The notes beneath the pieces were generated by a model. The model ran no database searches, was not told where the DNA came from, and saw only the letters and a program-made list of their open reading frames with translations. Shown one piece after another: positions 9,150 through 17,763 of a stretch of DNA of 64,000 nt; position 1 is the stretch's first letter, and each line of letters begins with the position of its first letter. The translations under genes were made by a program, and so were the position numbers. The DNA comes from an uncultured SAR116 cluster alpha proteobacterium. Lineage in GTDB: Bacteria; Pseudomonadota; Alphaproteobacteria; Puniceispirillales; Marisalimonadaceae. Where the stretch lies: assembly GCA_902623995.1 (NCBI GenBank), contig CACNWE010000005.1, forward strand, positions 78,101 through 142,100, in the 5' to 3' direction.

Positions 9150-10082
9150 CTAATTTATGTTAGTATTATTTTTTCCTTTTAGCCCTAACATTTCTCTTAC
9201 TTCATCAGGTGATGCAATCTCCAGTGAAAGTCCTTCTAGGATTTCTCTTACCCTTTTTACTTGATCAGCATTTGTTTTAGCTAAATTACCAGGACCGTCC
9301 CATAGAGAATCTTCAAGACCAACACGCACATGAGAACCTAAAGAAGCACCAGTTGCATTCATCCTCATTTGAGTTGCTCCTGCACCGACAACTGACCACT
9401 CATAACCTACTTCACCAAATAATTTATCAGCTGTTTTTTTCATATGTAATAAATTGTCAGCATCAGCACCAATACCACCCATTATTCCCATAACAAATTG
9501 AATAAAGTAAGGACCTTTTAACATACCTTCTCTATGAAAATAATGAAGATTATATAAGTGACCAACATCATAACATTCAAACTCAAATTTAGTTCCATTT
9601 TCATAACCAAATGTCATTATGTTTTCAATATCTTCAAAAGTATTTTTAAAAAGAGAATACTTACTTTTTTCAAGCATTTCTTTTTCCCAAGGATATTTTA
9701 ACTGATTATGTCTTTTGAGCATTGGGAAAAGTCCAAAATTCATTGATCCCATATTCAAGGAAGCAAGTTCTGGTTTAAAATGCATTGCAGGCTTCATTCT
9801 CTCTTCCACTGTCATTTGTGGACCACCTCCAGTTGTAATGTTTATCACTGCATCACACGAGTTGTGAATGGTTGGCAGAAATTTTTGAAATTCTTCCGGA
9901 TCTTGAGTTGGGTGGCCATCATTCTCATCTCGTGCATGCAAATGCAGGACAGCAGCACCAGCTTCATGTGCTGCTAATGAATGTTCAATAACTTCTTCTG
10001 CTGTCACAGGTAAAAACTCTGACATTGAAGGTGTATGTATCGCTCCTGTTACTGCACAGCTGATAATTACTTTTTTAGCCAT
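9150..10082 (-). CDS. beta-keto acid cleavage enzyme (BKACE / DUF849 family)
   Basis: The 310-residue protein is a clear BKACE/Kce family member. It begins with the typical strand KVIISCAVTGAIHTPS, and has the zinc-binding HLHARD motif (His47, His49) followed by a TGGG segment. Members split a beta-keto acid with acetyl-CoA, giving acetoacetate plus a new CoA thioester, for example 3-dehydrocarnitine or 3-keto-5-aminohexanoate. Its upstream neighbour, a 3-hydroxyacyl-CoA-dehydrogenase-like protein, would make the beta-keto acid; the two genes abut with no spacer. This mirrors carnitine-type degradation, but the substrate is inferred. Confidence 0.9.
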   Translation of the reverse strand: MAKKVIISCAVTGAIHTPSMSEFLPVTAEEVIEHSLAAHEAGAAVLHLHARDENDGHPTQDPEEFQKFLPTIHNSCDAVINITTGGGPQMTVEERMKPAMHFKPELASLNMGSMNFGLFPMLKRHNQLKYPWEKEMLEKSKYSLFKNTFEDIENIMTFGYENGTKFEFECYDVGHLYNLHYFHREGMLKGPYFIQFVMGIMGGIGADADNLLHMKKTADKLFGEVGYEWSVVGAGATQMRMNATGASLGSHVRVGLEDSLWDGPGNLAKTNADQVKRVREILEGLSLEIASPDEVREMLGLKGKNNTNIN

Positions 10083-11018
10083 TTAAATATCCTCTCCTAA
10101 TTCAGATTTAAGCTTTCTAATTAATGCAATCATTTTATTTCTTTTTTCTACTCTATTATCTCTTTGATCATAAGATAATCTTTTTCTTTGATCCATTTCT
10201 AATTTATTTAAATATTCTTCTGAATATTCAGGAACACTATTTTGCTCCTTAGCTAAATTTTGTATACCCTTTCTATATCGAGTAAAGGAATCTTTGATAC
10301 CCTCTGGTGCATTTAAATCCATAATCTCAAAGGGACCCATAAATGCCCACCTTATACCTAATGCATGTTTTAAAGCTATATCTATATCTTCCATAGAAGC
10401 AAACCCTCCTTCGTGAAGTCTAACTGCTTCATTAAGAAGAGCACCCTGCAATCTATTTAAGACAAAACCTTCTGCCTCTTTATTTACGGTTATAGCTGCA
10501 TATTTGGCCTTTTTGTATATTGAGACAGCATGTTTAATAATTTTTGAATCGGTGTTTTCCCCACCAGCAACTTCAACAAATGGAACAATATGGGGTGGCA
10601 ACGCTGGATGAGCATTGATACATCTATGCTTGTGTTTAACAAGTTCCGAAATTCTAGAAATTAAGAGGTAAGATGATGATGAGGCAATTATAGTATTTTC
10701 TGATGTTAGTTTATCTAATTGTACAAAAATTTTTTTTTTAATCTCTAAATCTTCTATTACACTTTCCTGGACTAACACAGTGTCATTACAAATTTCTTCA
10801 ATACTACTGTTAAGTTTTATATTAGAATTTATCCTAACTTCGTCAATATCGGAATTAATTATACGTAAATCTTGAATTAATTTGTTTGATGTTTTCTTAA
10901 ATTTTGCAAAAATATTTTGATTTGCGTCATATACAAAACATTTAAAACCAGCATTTGCAAAACCTATTGCCCAGCTTGCTCCAATCAAACCCGCGCCACA
11001 GATCCCAATTTTATCCAT
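10083..11018 (-). CDS. 3-hydroxyacyl-CoA dehydrogenase family protein (L-carnitine / L-gulonate dehydrogenase-like)
   Basis: The 311-residue enzyme has the N-terminal NAD motif GAGLIGASWAIGFA, the catalytic histidine in the INAHPALPPH segment, and the C-terminal dimer domain with FVLNRLQGALLNEA. The HPALPPH form is typical of single-domain relatives that oxidise free beta-hydroxy acids (carnitine, gulonate, hydroxybutyrate) rather than the fused FadB enzymes. Being directly upstream of BKACE, it probably makes the beta-keto acid that BKACE cleaves. Confidence 0.82.
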   Translation of the reverse strand: MDKIGICGAGLIGASWAIGFANAGFKCFVYDANQNIFAKFKKTSNKLIQDLRIINSDIDEVRINSNIKLNSSIEEICNDTVLVQESVIEDLEIKKKIFVQLDKLTSENTIIASSSSYLLISRISELVKHKHRCINAHPALPPHIVPFVEVAGGENTDSKIIKHAVSIYKKAKYAAITVNKEAEGFVLNRLQGALLNEAVRLHEGGFASMEDIDIALKHALGIRWAFMGPFEIMDLNAPEGIKDSFTRYRKGIQNLAKEQNSVPEYSEEYLNKLEMDQRKRLSYDQRDNRVEKRNKMIALIRKLKSELGEDI

Positions 11019-11065
11019 TTATTGATCCTAAAAAAACAGCATCAAGATGCGGGTTTTGTTAATTT

Positions 11066-12457
11066 CTAAATTAGTCGTGGCAGCCACAAAGCCATTTCTG
11101 GCTGGTATATAACGAAGCCTAGACCTATTAACTGTATAATAACAAAAGGTATAACACCTCTATAAATACTTAATGTAGCAACTTCTGGTGGAGCAACTCC
11201 TTTTAAGTAAAATAGGGCAAAACCAAATGGTGGTGTAAGAAATGAAGTTTGAAGGTTAATCGCCATCAAGACTAAAAACCACACCATAGTTTCTTTACGA
11301 CCGTCAAGGCCAGTTAATTGCGAAACATGATCACCAAAATCCAGTAGAACCACAAGTGGAGCGAATATTGGAAGAATAATTAAAGTGATTTCAACCCAAT
11401 CTAAGAAAAATCCAAGTAAAAATGTCATTCCCATTAAAAGAAATAATAAACCCCAGGATCCAAGACCAGCCTTTTCGATGAGCTCCTCCACAATATAGTC
11501 TCCACCAAGCGATCTAAACACATACGCAAAACATGTAGCACTTAAAATGATCATAAAGACCATAGAAATAGTCAGACCAGAGGAATGCAAAACGCTCCTT
11601 AACATAGGTATAGTGAATTTATTTCCAATTATAGCTAATATAGTTGCTCCAAAAGCTCCAACTGCACCAGCTTCACTAGGTGTTGCCCATCCAAGCAGAA
11701 TTGAACCCTTGATAAGAACAATCAATGCAACTGGGGGTAGAAATGCCTTTAAGACCATTTGGGGTAATTTACCCTTTTCATATTCCAAATCACCTTCTTT
11801 TAGGGCTGGCGCAACATTTCGGTCAATAGAACACCATACAAAAATAAATATTAAATACATTAAGGCCAATGTTAATCCAGGAATAACTGCTCCCATAAAC
11901 AAGTTCCCGACAGAAACCTGCATAATGTCAGCCATAATAATTAACATAATACTTGGAGGAATAAGTATACCTAGGGTACCTGATGCAGCAATTACTCCAG
12001 TAGAAAGTGCATGGCTATATTTATTTTTTAACATTGTAGGTAATGCTAGTGCTGTCATCATAGTAACTGAAGCGCCAATGATACCAGTCATAGCTGCCAA
12101 AACGGTACCCATAACTGTCACAGACATAGCCAATCCACCAGGAACTTTTCTAAGTAAAATCTGTGTTGTTCTTAATAAGTCATTAGCAATACCACTTCTT
12201 TCCATCATGGTTCCCATAAAAACAAAGCTTGGTATGGCTACTAATATTAGGTTTTCTGCAGAAAACCCCCACATTCGAGGAACAAAGTTAAAAAACTCTG
12301 CAATTTTGAAAACTCCAAATAGATAACCTATAAATCCGTAAGTTATAGCTACACCACCAAGTATGAAACCAACAGGATATCCAATAAATAATAGTACACC
12401 CATCGTAAGGAACATAAAAATTGGGAGATATTCTATGATAATATCAACAAAATCCAT
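11066..12457 (-). CDS. dctM: TRAP transporter large permease subunit
   Basis: The 463-residue hydrophobic protein is a TRAP DctM subunit, the roughly 12-TM, ion-coupled channel of the transporter. Typical segments are VAIPSFVFMGTMMERSG, the ASGTLGILIPPSIM motif and the late FLTPPFGFALFYLKG motif. It is the last transport gene of the operon; the 4-TM protein gene ends 8 nt upstream and the dehydrogenase starts 47 nt downstream. It works with DctQ and the periplasmic DctP encoded upstream. Confidence 0.95.
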   Translation of the reverse strand: MDFVDIIIEYLPIFMFLTMGVLLFIGYPVGFILGGVAITYGFIGYLFGVFKIAEFFNFVPRMWGFSAENLILVAIPSFVFMGTMMERSGIANDLLRTTQILLRKVPGGLAMSVTVMGTVLAAMTGIIGASVTMMTALALPTMLKNKYSHALSTGVIAASGTLGILIPPSIMLIIMADIMQVSVGNLFMGAVIPGLTLALMYLIFIFVWCSIDRNVAPALKEGDLEYEKGKLPQMVLKAFLPPVALIVLIKGSILLGWATPSEAGAVGAFGATILAIIGNKFTIPMLRSVLHSSGLTISMVFMIILSATCFAYVFRSLGGDYIVEELIEKAGLGSWGLLFLLMGMTFLLGFFLDWVEITLIILPIFAPLVVLLDFGDHVSQLTGLDGRKETMVWFLVLMAINLQTSFLTPPFGFALFYLKGVAPPEVATLSIYRGVIPFVIIQLIGLGFVIYQPEMALWLPRLI

Positions 12458-12465
12458 AACTGCAC

Positions 12466-12942
12466 CTATGCTTTCTCTTTTTTAAAATTATAATTTTCAT
12501 ATTCTCCAGTATATCTTTGCCAAGCAACAATCCTTGAAATTCTCCAGCCATATTTAAGCGAGAGAAGAAGCAAACAAACAAAAATAGTCATCGTTAATAA
12601 AGATGAATTTTTTATAATTGCTTCGTAGAAGCAGAATAATACTATAACAGACGGAGCTAAAGAAATTATATAAGATGAAAATAATTCATAATTTCGTATG
12701 ACGCTGAATATCGAATAAATTACTGAAACAGAAGCTAATAACCAGATATAGTAAATCCAATTATTACCTTCAAATATTGATAACATTGCGGCTAATCCAA
12801 TAATTCCATAAATAGTTCCAACAAACACTCCGTAAGCAGTCAACTCATATTGAGATTGAGCCAAACTTAGTTCCTTAGCTTCAGTTAAGTACGGTGTTTT
12901 TTGTTTATCAAAAATATAACCTGGAACTTTTGAAAACCACAT
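12466..12942 (-). CDS. four-TM membrane protein inserted in the TRAP operon
   Basis: A 158-residue protein I do not recognise. About four hydrophobic segments are visible (AYGVFVGTIYGIIGLAAML, IYYIWLLASVSVIYSIF, IISLAPSVIVLFCFYEA, LLTMTIFVCLLLLSL), with short charged ends. It lies between dctQ and dctM, where a permease operon normally has no gene, so it may be an accessory subunit or stability factor of this transporter. It is not a second DctQ by eye: that family's conserved features are absent and dctQ is already present. Confidence 0.65.
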   Translation of the reverse strand: MWFSKVPGYIFDKQKTPYLTEAKELSLAQSQYELTAYGVFVGTIYGIIGLAAMLSIFEGNNWIYYIWLLASVSVIYSIFSVIRNYELFSSYIISLAPSVIVLFCFYEAIIKNSSLLTMTIFVCLLLLSLKYGWRISRIVAWQRYTGEYENYNFKKEKA

Positions 12943-12982
12943 TGTTTATCTCGTAGAAATCTTGGTAAATAATTTTTTAATC

Positions 12983-13594
12983 TTACTTACTTTTATCATA
13001 ATCAAGTACCATAAGATCAAGTTTCTTTTTATTATCGCCCCAAATTACAGCGATTAATTGTATCATAACAGACATTCCACCCAAGAATAAAAAGAAATAT
13101 CCAATAGGCAGGAATGTTTTTATAATCCATCTATTACTTAAACCAACTAATGATGCGGATACTTCTTTAATTATGTATGAATCTACCATATAAATCCAAG
13201 AAAAATATACACAAATAAGTGTGAAAGGTAGCATAAAAAATATATTTCCATAAAATTCAACTTTCGCCTTTGATCGAAAGTTAAAATTTTCTCTTAGAAA
13301 ATCCACTCTTACATGCCTGTTGTGAGTATATCCATAACCCAAAACCAAACAGAAAACTACTGTATGAAGGTGCCATTCCATTTCTTGCATTAAAGTTGAT
13401 TCAAAGAAAGAGCCAAAATTAGCCACCATCCAAATTTGTATCCAAACCAATTTTCTGGCAACCACATCCCACATTGTAATTATCACTAAGGGTACTAACA
13501 ACCATGTACTAGCCCGTCCAACTCTATTTACAATTTCACGAAGTTTTTCGCTAACTGAAATTAGACCTTCCATATTTTGCTCTGTAAGTGCCAT
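12983..13594 (-). CDS. dctQ: TRAP transporter small permease subunit
   Basis: The 203-residue protein has about four TM segments and the DctQ-type segment EMEWHLHTVVFCLVLGYGYTHNRHVRVD, including the conserved HVRVD after the second helix. DctQ is an essential 4-TM partner of DctM. It is longer than the usual 160-180 residues, mainly because of an N-terminal extension before the first helix. A strong hairpin separates it from dctP upstream. Confidence 0.9.
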   Translation of the reverse strand: MALTEQNMEGLISVSEKLREIVNRVGRASTWLLVPLVIITMWDVVARKLVWIQIWMVANFGSFFESTLMQEMEWHLHTVVFCLVLGYGYTHNRHVRVDFLRENFNFRSKAKVEFYGNIFFMLPFTLICVYFSWIYMVDSYIIKEVSASLVGLSNRWIIKTFLPIGYFFLFLGGMSVMIQLIAVIWGDNKKKLDLMVLDYDKSK

Positions 13595-13674
13595 TATTCC
13601 CCCCAGAAAAGTAGACCGTTTGTAATTTTAATTAACTTATTAAATACAAAAATTCAATTTATTTATCAAAAAAA

Positions 13675-13709
13675 AAGTACACTTGTTAGCATAAATAACA
13701 AGTGTACTT
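13675..13709 (-). terminator. hairpin with U-tract between dctP and dctQ
   Basis: A perfect 14-bp inverted repeat (AAGTACACTTGTTA / TAACAAGTGTACTT) with a 7-nt loop lies just downstream of dctP. Read leftward it is followed by an A-run on the plus strand (13668-13676), that is, a U-tract. It has the form of an intrinsic terminator, probably partial: it would let the binding protein be made in excess over the permease. Confidence 0.85.
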
Positions 13710-13726
13710 AAAATTAAGTAATATAA

Positions 13727-14785
13727 TTAGTACTTTTTAGCTTTTAGATAAGCTCTTGATGACCAAATACTGTAGTCTTCTCTGAACTTGTTATAGCTAG
13801 CAGTAATTTCTTTGAAAAGAGGGTCAGATGCTGACTTCTCTTCAACAACAGCATCCCAAGCTCTCTTAAACTTAGAAATTTCTGAGTCAGGCCAAGTCAC
13901 AAATGTAACACCTTTTTTCTCAAGCTCTGCCATAGCAGGAACCTGCTTAGCATCGGATCTAACTAAAGCCCACCACATTGTGTCACGACATGCTGTGTTA
14001 ATAACTGCTTGTTGTGTCTTAGTTAGGCCACCCCATCCTTTAGTGCTCATTAGAAGCTCACCAATTGATGTTTGCTGATGCCAACCTGGAAAATAGTTAA
14101 ATTTTGCTAACTGATAGAAACCATAACTTAAGTCATGAGTAGGCATAGAAAATTCTGTTGCATCAATAACACCTTTTTCAAGTGCTGGATAAATATCACC
14201 ACCTGCTAATAATTGTGTTGATACTCCTAATTTACTCATAACCATAGCACCAAGACCGAAGAAACGCATTTTCATACCTTTCAACTCTTCAACATTGTTG
14301 ATTTTCTTTCTAAACCAACCTGATGTCTCAGGAGCGTGAGTTAGGCAGTTAAGAGCTTTAAGGCCATACTCGCCATAAATTCTATCTTTCAACTGCTGAC
14401 CTCCACCATATTCCATCCAACCATGGTACTCACTAGCACCTGGACCAAAAGGAACAGCTGTGAAGTAAGAAACTGCAGGGATTTTACCAGCATGGTATCC
14501 AGGTGTTGTATAACCTGCATCTACTGATCCATTCTTAACAGCATCCCAAACTTCTAATGAAGGTACAAGAGCGTTTGGCTCGTGAAATCTCAACTGAACG
14601 TCGCCACCTGAAATTGACTTAACTTTGTTGGAAAAATAAACAGCAGCTTCGCCATTAATTGCGACCTGGCTACCCCACGTGCTTTGCATTTTCCAACGTA
14701 GCTTGTCAGCATTTGCTGAAACAGCTACTAAACTAGTTGCAGCTAAAGCTACAGCGCCTACAAATAGGCTTGATTTGAATTTCAT
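13727..14785 (-). CDS. dctP: TRAP transporter substrate-binding protein (DctP, TakP-like)
   Basis: The 352-residue protein has a clear Sec signal (MKFKSS, hydrophobic core, cleavage after VSANA). The mature part matches DctP proteins of the TakP/2-oxoacid branch: WGSQ near the start, MKMRFFGLGA with the conserved Arg for the carboxylate, and GGDIYPALEKGVIDATEF. Family knowledge therefore favours a 2-oxo or hydroxy monocarboxylate ligand. It heads the operon and is followed by a terminator-like hairpin, so it is probably the most strongly expressed gene of the set. Confidence 0.93.
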   Translation of the reverse strand: MKFKSSLFVGAVALAATSLVAVSANADKLRWKMQSTWGSQVAINGEAAVYFSNKVKSISGGDVQLRFHEPNALVPSLEVWDAVKNGSVDAGYTTPGYHAGKIPAVSYFTAVPFGPGASEYHGWMEYGGGQQLKDRIYGEYGLKALNCLTHAPETSGWFRKKINNVEELKGMKMRFFGLGAMVMSKLGVSTQLLAGGDIYPALEKGVIDATEFSMPTHDLSYGFYQLAKFNYFPGWHQQTSIGELLMSTKGWGGLTKTQQAVINTACRDTMWWALVRSDAKQVPAMAELEKKGVTFVTWPDSEISKFKRAWDAVVEEKSASDPLFKEITASYNKFREDYSIWSSRAYLKAKKY

Positions 14786-15152
14786 GAAATTCCTCCCTAG
14801 TATTGTAATAGGCTGTAAAGAAATTATAAAAAATAATTCAATAAAGCCAAAATAAAAGAAACATTAGTTTCTCAACTGATTCATATCTTTCTTAATAATT
14901 TCAATAAAGGCAAGAAAAAACTTATAAAATTTCAATTATTTTTTTTTGCTTGACAGACTTTAGTTTTAATATTGCCTAAATTATGTTCTAATCTAATTAG
15001 AAAATATATTTTGATTAAATTTCAGACAAATTTAATTAAAAGTAACACTTGTTTTTTAGTTAATTAAAATTAAGAGAATTATACCTACAAGTTATTGATT
15101 ATTAATAATTTTTTATAAAAACTAAAATTTTGGTTGCAATTTTATGCTTGAT
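14786..15152. other. 367-nt intergenic region upstream of dctP
   Basis: No gene is visible on either strand. It should hold the leftward promoter of the TRAP operon and the 3' end of the uronate-dehydrogenase-like operon. It is strongly A+T-rich, and I could not single out an operator, RNA or terminator with confidence. Confidence 0.5.
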
Positions 15153-15962
15153 CTAATCATCAAAGTGACCTGAAGATGCAAAATAACCACCATGAGTTGT
15201 AACTAAAGAATCTGTAGAAGCAATAAATCCATCTTTTTTTTCAATTAAACTTCTGAATTCTTCTGCATTATCTTTTGGCTTATAACCAATGTGTTTGGCA
15301 TATTTGTTATCGATTAGCACCGAATCGTTATTTGATACTCCAAAAATTACAGAGTGTTGTACATTAGGACAATTTATACACGCAATAATAAGGCTCCTCA
15401 AATCATCATAACTTAACCATGTTGAGAGCATTCTATGATCTTTAGGCTCAGGAACACATGAGTAAATTCTTACTGATACGGTTTCTATTTTGTATTTGTC
15501 CCAATAATACTGAGCCAAGGACTCTCCAAAGACCTTTGACAAACCATAATTGCTATCTGCTCTAGGCATTACTTTACTATCTATAACTTCGGATCTTGGA
15601 TAAAAACCAACTGTATGAACTGAACTAGCCCAAATAACTCTTTTAATTTTATTCTTTCTGCATGCCTCATATAGATTATACATGCCTATAATGTTTGAAT
15701 TTAAAACATTATCCCAAGAACCTTCTATACTTTGACCACCCATATGAACTATGCAGTCTATATCTTTTGTTAATTTTAATATTGATTCTGTTGAGGCAAG
15801 ATCAGCAATTTCAACTTTCTCATTATGAAATTTTTTTTCTAAATTTACCTTGTCAGAAATTTTAAGCGAATCACATTCTTTAGATAATGTTTCCCTTAGT
15901 TGATTGCCTAAGGCCCCAGCTGCACCGGTTAAAAGAATATTTTTATATTTATGTTTAGACAA
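15153..15962 (-). CDS. NAD-dependent epimerase/dehydratase, uronate dehydrogenase-like
   Basis: The 269-residue extended-SDR protein has the NAD motif TGAAGALG near residue 13 and the catalytic YGLSK (Tyr-x-x-x-Lys) at about 140. The VIWASSVHTVGFYPRSE block and the MGGQSIEGSW segment resemble uronate dehydrogenase, which oxidises glucuronate or galacturonate to the aldarolactone. It is the last gene of a leftward operon whose first gene is an esterase-like hydrolase. Specificity is inferred from motif resemblance only. Confidence 0.72.
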   Translation of the reverse strand: MSKHKYKNILLTGAAGALGNQLRETLSKECDSLKISDKVNLEKKFHNEKVEIADLASTESILKLTKDIDCIVHMGGQSIEGSWDNVLNSNIIGMYNLYEACRKNKIKRVIWASSVHTVGFYPRSEVIDSKVMPRADSNYGLSKVFGESLAQYYWDKYKIETVSVRIYSCVPEPKDHRMLSTWLSYDDLRSLIIACINCPNVQHSVIFGVSNNDSVLIDNKYAKHIGYKPKDNAEEFRSLIEKKDGFIASTDSLVTTHGGYFASSGHFDD

Positions 15963-16856
15963 TTAATTAATCCCCTCATTAATTTGGTTTTTTATATATT
16001 CTCTCCAAAAAGTGAATAGCCCTGCTGAAATTACAATTAATGATCCTATGACTATTTCACTCTCCAATTTCTCATTAAACATTAATACACCAATTATAGA
16101 AACAAAAACTAACTGAAGATATGTAAATGGCTGTAATATTGAAGCCTCACTATGTTTGAAAGCAGTTATCATCAAAAAATGCCCTCCAGCTCCGAGCATG
16201 CAAACTAGTAACAAATATATCCAATGCGCGTTATCAACGAGTGTGTAAAAGAAAGGCCCTACAGAACCTAATATTACAAATCCTGTAATACCAGTATAAA
16301 AAAGACTAGTGTCAGGACTATCTTCACTAGAAACATATCTTGTTAAAATTTGATAAATAGCGAATGCAATTGCGCACCCCAATGCTATTAGAGATAAAGG
16401 GTCAAAGACTTTAGTACCTGGCCGTAGCATAATTAAGATACCCATAAAGCCAATCAATATTGCACTCCACCTTCTCCAACCTACTTTTTCTCCTAAAAAA
16501 ATTACTGATAATGCCGCAACTATTAGAGGACAACTTGCAAAAATAGCATGTGTCTCTATGAGACCAATTTTTAAAAAAAGATAGTGAGCAAAACACATCT
16601 CTACAGCAAGAATAGTACCTCTCAAAATTTGGATGAGTTTAAACTTACTTTTTGAAACAAGAATAACACTTTTGTTTCCTATACTGTTAATTGATATTAC
16701 AAATAGAAATAAAAACAAATATCGAAACATATTAATTGCTATTACATTATAATAATCTGTTAGGTATCTTGTAACCCCATCCATTACAGACAAACATGAT
16801 ACAGCAGCAATAATAAATAATATGCCCTTTGCATTAGAAGAAATATTTAGAGGCAT
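15963..16856 (-). CDS. EamA/DMT family transporter
   Basis: The protein has about ten TM helices in two EamA repeats, for example ILFIIAAVSCLSVMDGV, and HAIFASCPLIVAALSVIFLGEKVGWRRW at the end of repeat 1. I place the start at the ATG giving MPLNISSNAKG: this gives 297 residues, the family norm, and avoids a 95-nt overlap with the upstream gene that a longer reading frame (to 16973) would need. It is likely a metabolite exporter; its substrate is unknown. Confidence 0.83.
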   Translation of the reverse strand: MPLNISSNAKGILFIIAAVSCLSVMDGVTRYLTDYYNVIAINMFRYLFLFLFVISINSIGNKSVILVSKSKFKLIQILRGTILAVEMCFAHYLFLKIGLIETHAIFASCPLIVAALSVIFLGEKVGWRRWSAILIGFMGILIMLRPGTKVFDPLSLIALGCAIAFAIYQILTRYVSSEDSPDTSLFYTGITGFVILGSVGPFFYTLVDNAHWIYLLLVCMLGAGGHFLMITAFKHSEASILQPFTYLQLVFVSIIGVLMFNEKLESEIVIGSLIVISAGLFTFWREYIKNQINEGIN

Positions 16857-16878
16857 AATTAATTTTTCTTTCAAAGTT

Positions 16879-17763
16879 TTAATAAAAATCGATTGTCCTT
16901 TTAATCCCATCTTCAAGGGAAGTATACTTAAATTTTTTAAATATGTTAGAGGGCTCATTTCCTCGTATTTCATCTACTACACTTAATGGATTGCCCTTGA
17001 TACCTATACTCGCCAGTGGTATATTTTTTTTAATTAAATTTATAAAATGGCTAACATCGGTTGTTATTCCGTTTATATTAATAGTTAATGCACCTGAGGG
17101 AATTTGATCTATTGATATTTCAACTAAATCCGCAACATCTTGAACATAAACAAAACCTGCCTTGCCTGTAAAGTTTACAGTGTAACTATCTCCTAGTTTT
17201 GCCGCCTTGCAGGCTAAGGTTACTCCTGCAGTTCCCCCAACTTCTCTTCCTGGCCCATAAATTACATATGGCCTAATTCCAACACTTGAAATTCCAGATT
17301 CATTAAAATACGCCCTTGCAACCCCCTCAACCGCCAACTTATATGCACCGTAATGAGTTTCTGGAAATGGGTTATAATGATCTTTTAGCCCAAAAACACC
17401 TGCACTGCTTGCATAAACTAAAAACTTAATATTATTTTTTTTCAAAGCTTCAAAAACATTAATTGAGCCGAGGAGATTTACTTTGGCACCTAAAATAGGG
17501 TTTGAACTACAATCTGGGGTCATTAACCCAGCTAAATTTATAACATGGTCCATATTATTTGTTGCTTCTTGGACCTGATTATAAATTGTTATATCACCAT
17601 TAATAAATTTGATTTTATTAATATCCTCACCAACAACAAGGCTGACTAATTCTTTTTTGATTTTTAAGTCAAAAATTGAAACACTATAACCCTTTTTTAA
17701 AAATGCTCTTACTATCCAGCTTCCTAAAAAACCACATCCTCCAAAAATAATTACTTTTTCCAT
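16879..17763 (-). CDS. NAD-dependent epimerase/dehydratase
   Basis: The 294-residue extended SDR has the N-terminal NAD motif GGCGFLG, VINLAGLM in the cofactor domain, and YGAYK as catalytic Tyr/Lys. A late segment (FVYVQDVADLVE) is typical of nucleotide-sugar and sugar-acid epimerases. It abuts the upstream esterase gene (no spacer) and precedes the EamA gene by 22 nt, so it belongs to the same operon. I cannot distinguish epimerase, dehydratase and reductase activities. Confidence 0.8.
   Translation of the reverse strand: MEKVIIFGGCGFLGSWIVRAFLKKGYSVSIFDLKIKKELVSLVVGEDINKIKFINGDITIYNQVQEATNNMDHVINLAGLMTPDCSSNPILGAKVNLLGSINVFEALKKNNIKFLVYASSAGVFGLKDHYNPFPETHYGAYKLAVEGVARAYFNESGISSVGIRPYVIYGPGREVGGTAGVTLACKAAKLGDSYTVNFTGKAGFVYVQDVADLVEISIDQIPSGALTININGITTDVSHFINLIKKNIPLASIGIKGNPLSVVDEIRGNEPSNIFKKFKYTSLEDGIKRTIDFY

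Noticed and set aside
11547..12326. 259-codon open frame on the plus strand opposite dctM
   Set aside because: It is antisense to a clear dctM gene, has a Pro/Thr/Ile-rich composition expected from reversed membrane-protein codons, and shows no motif.
14952..14980. TTGACA on the plus strand that resembles a -35 box
   Set aside because: No -10 box at proper spacing and no rightward gene downstream until 18.8 kb.
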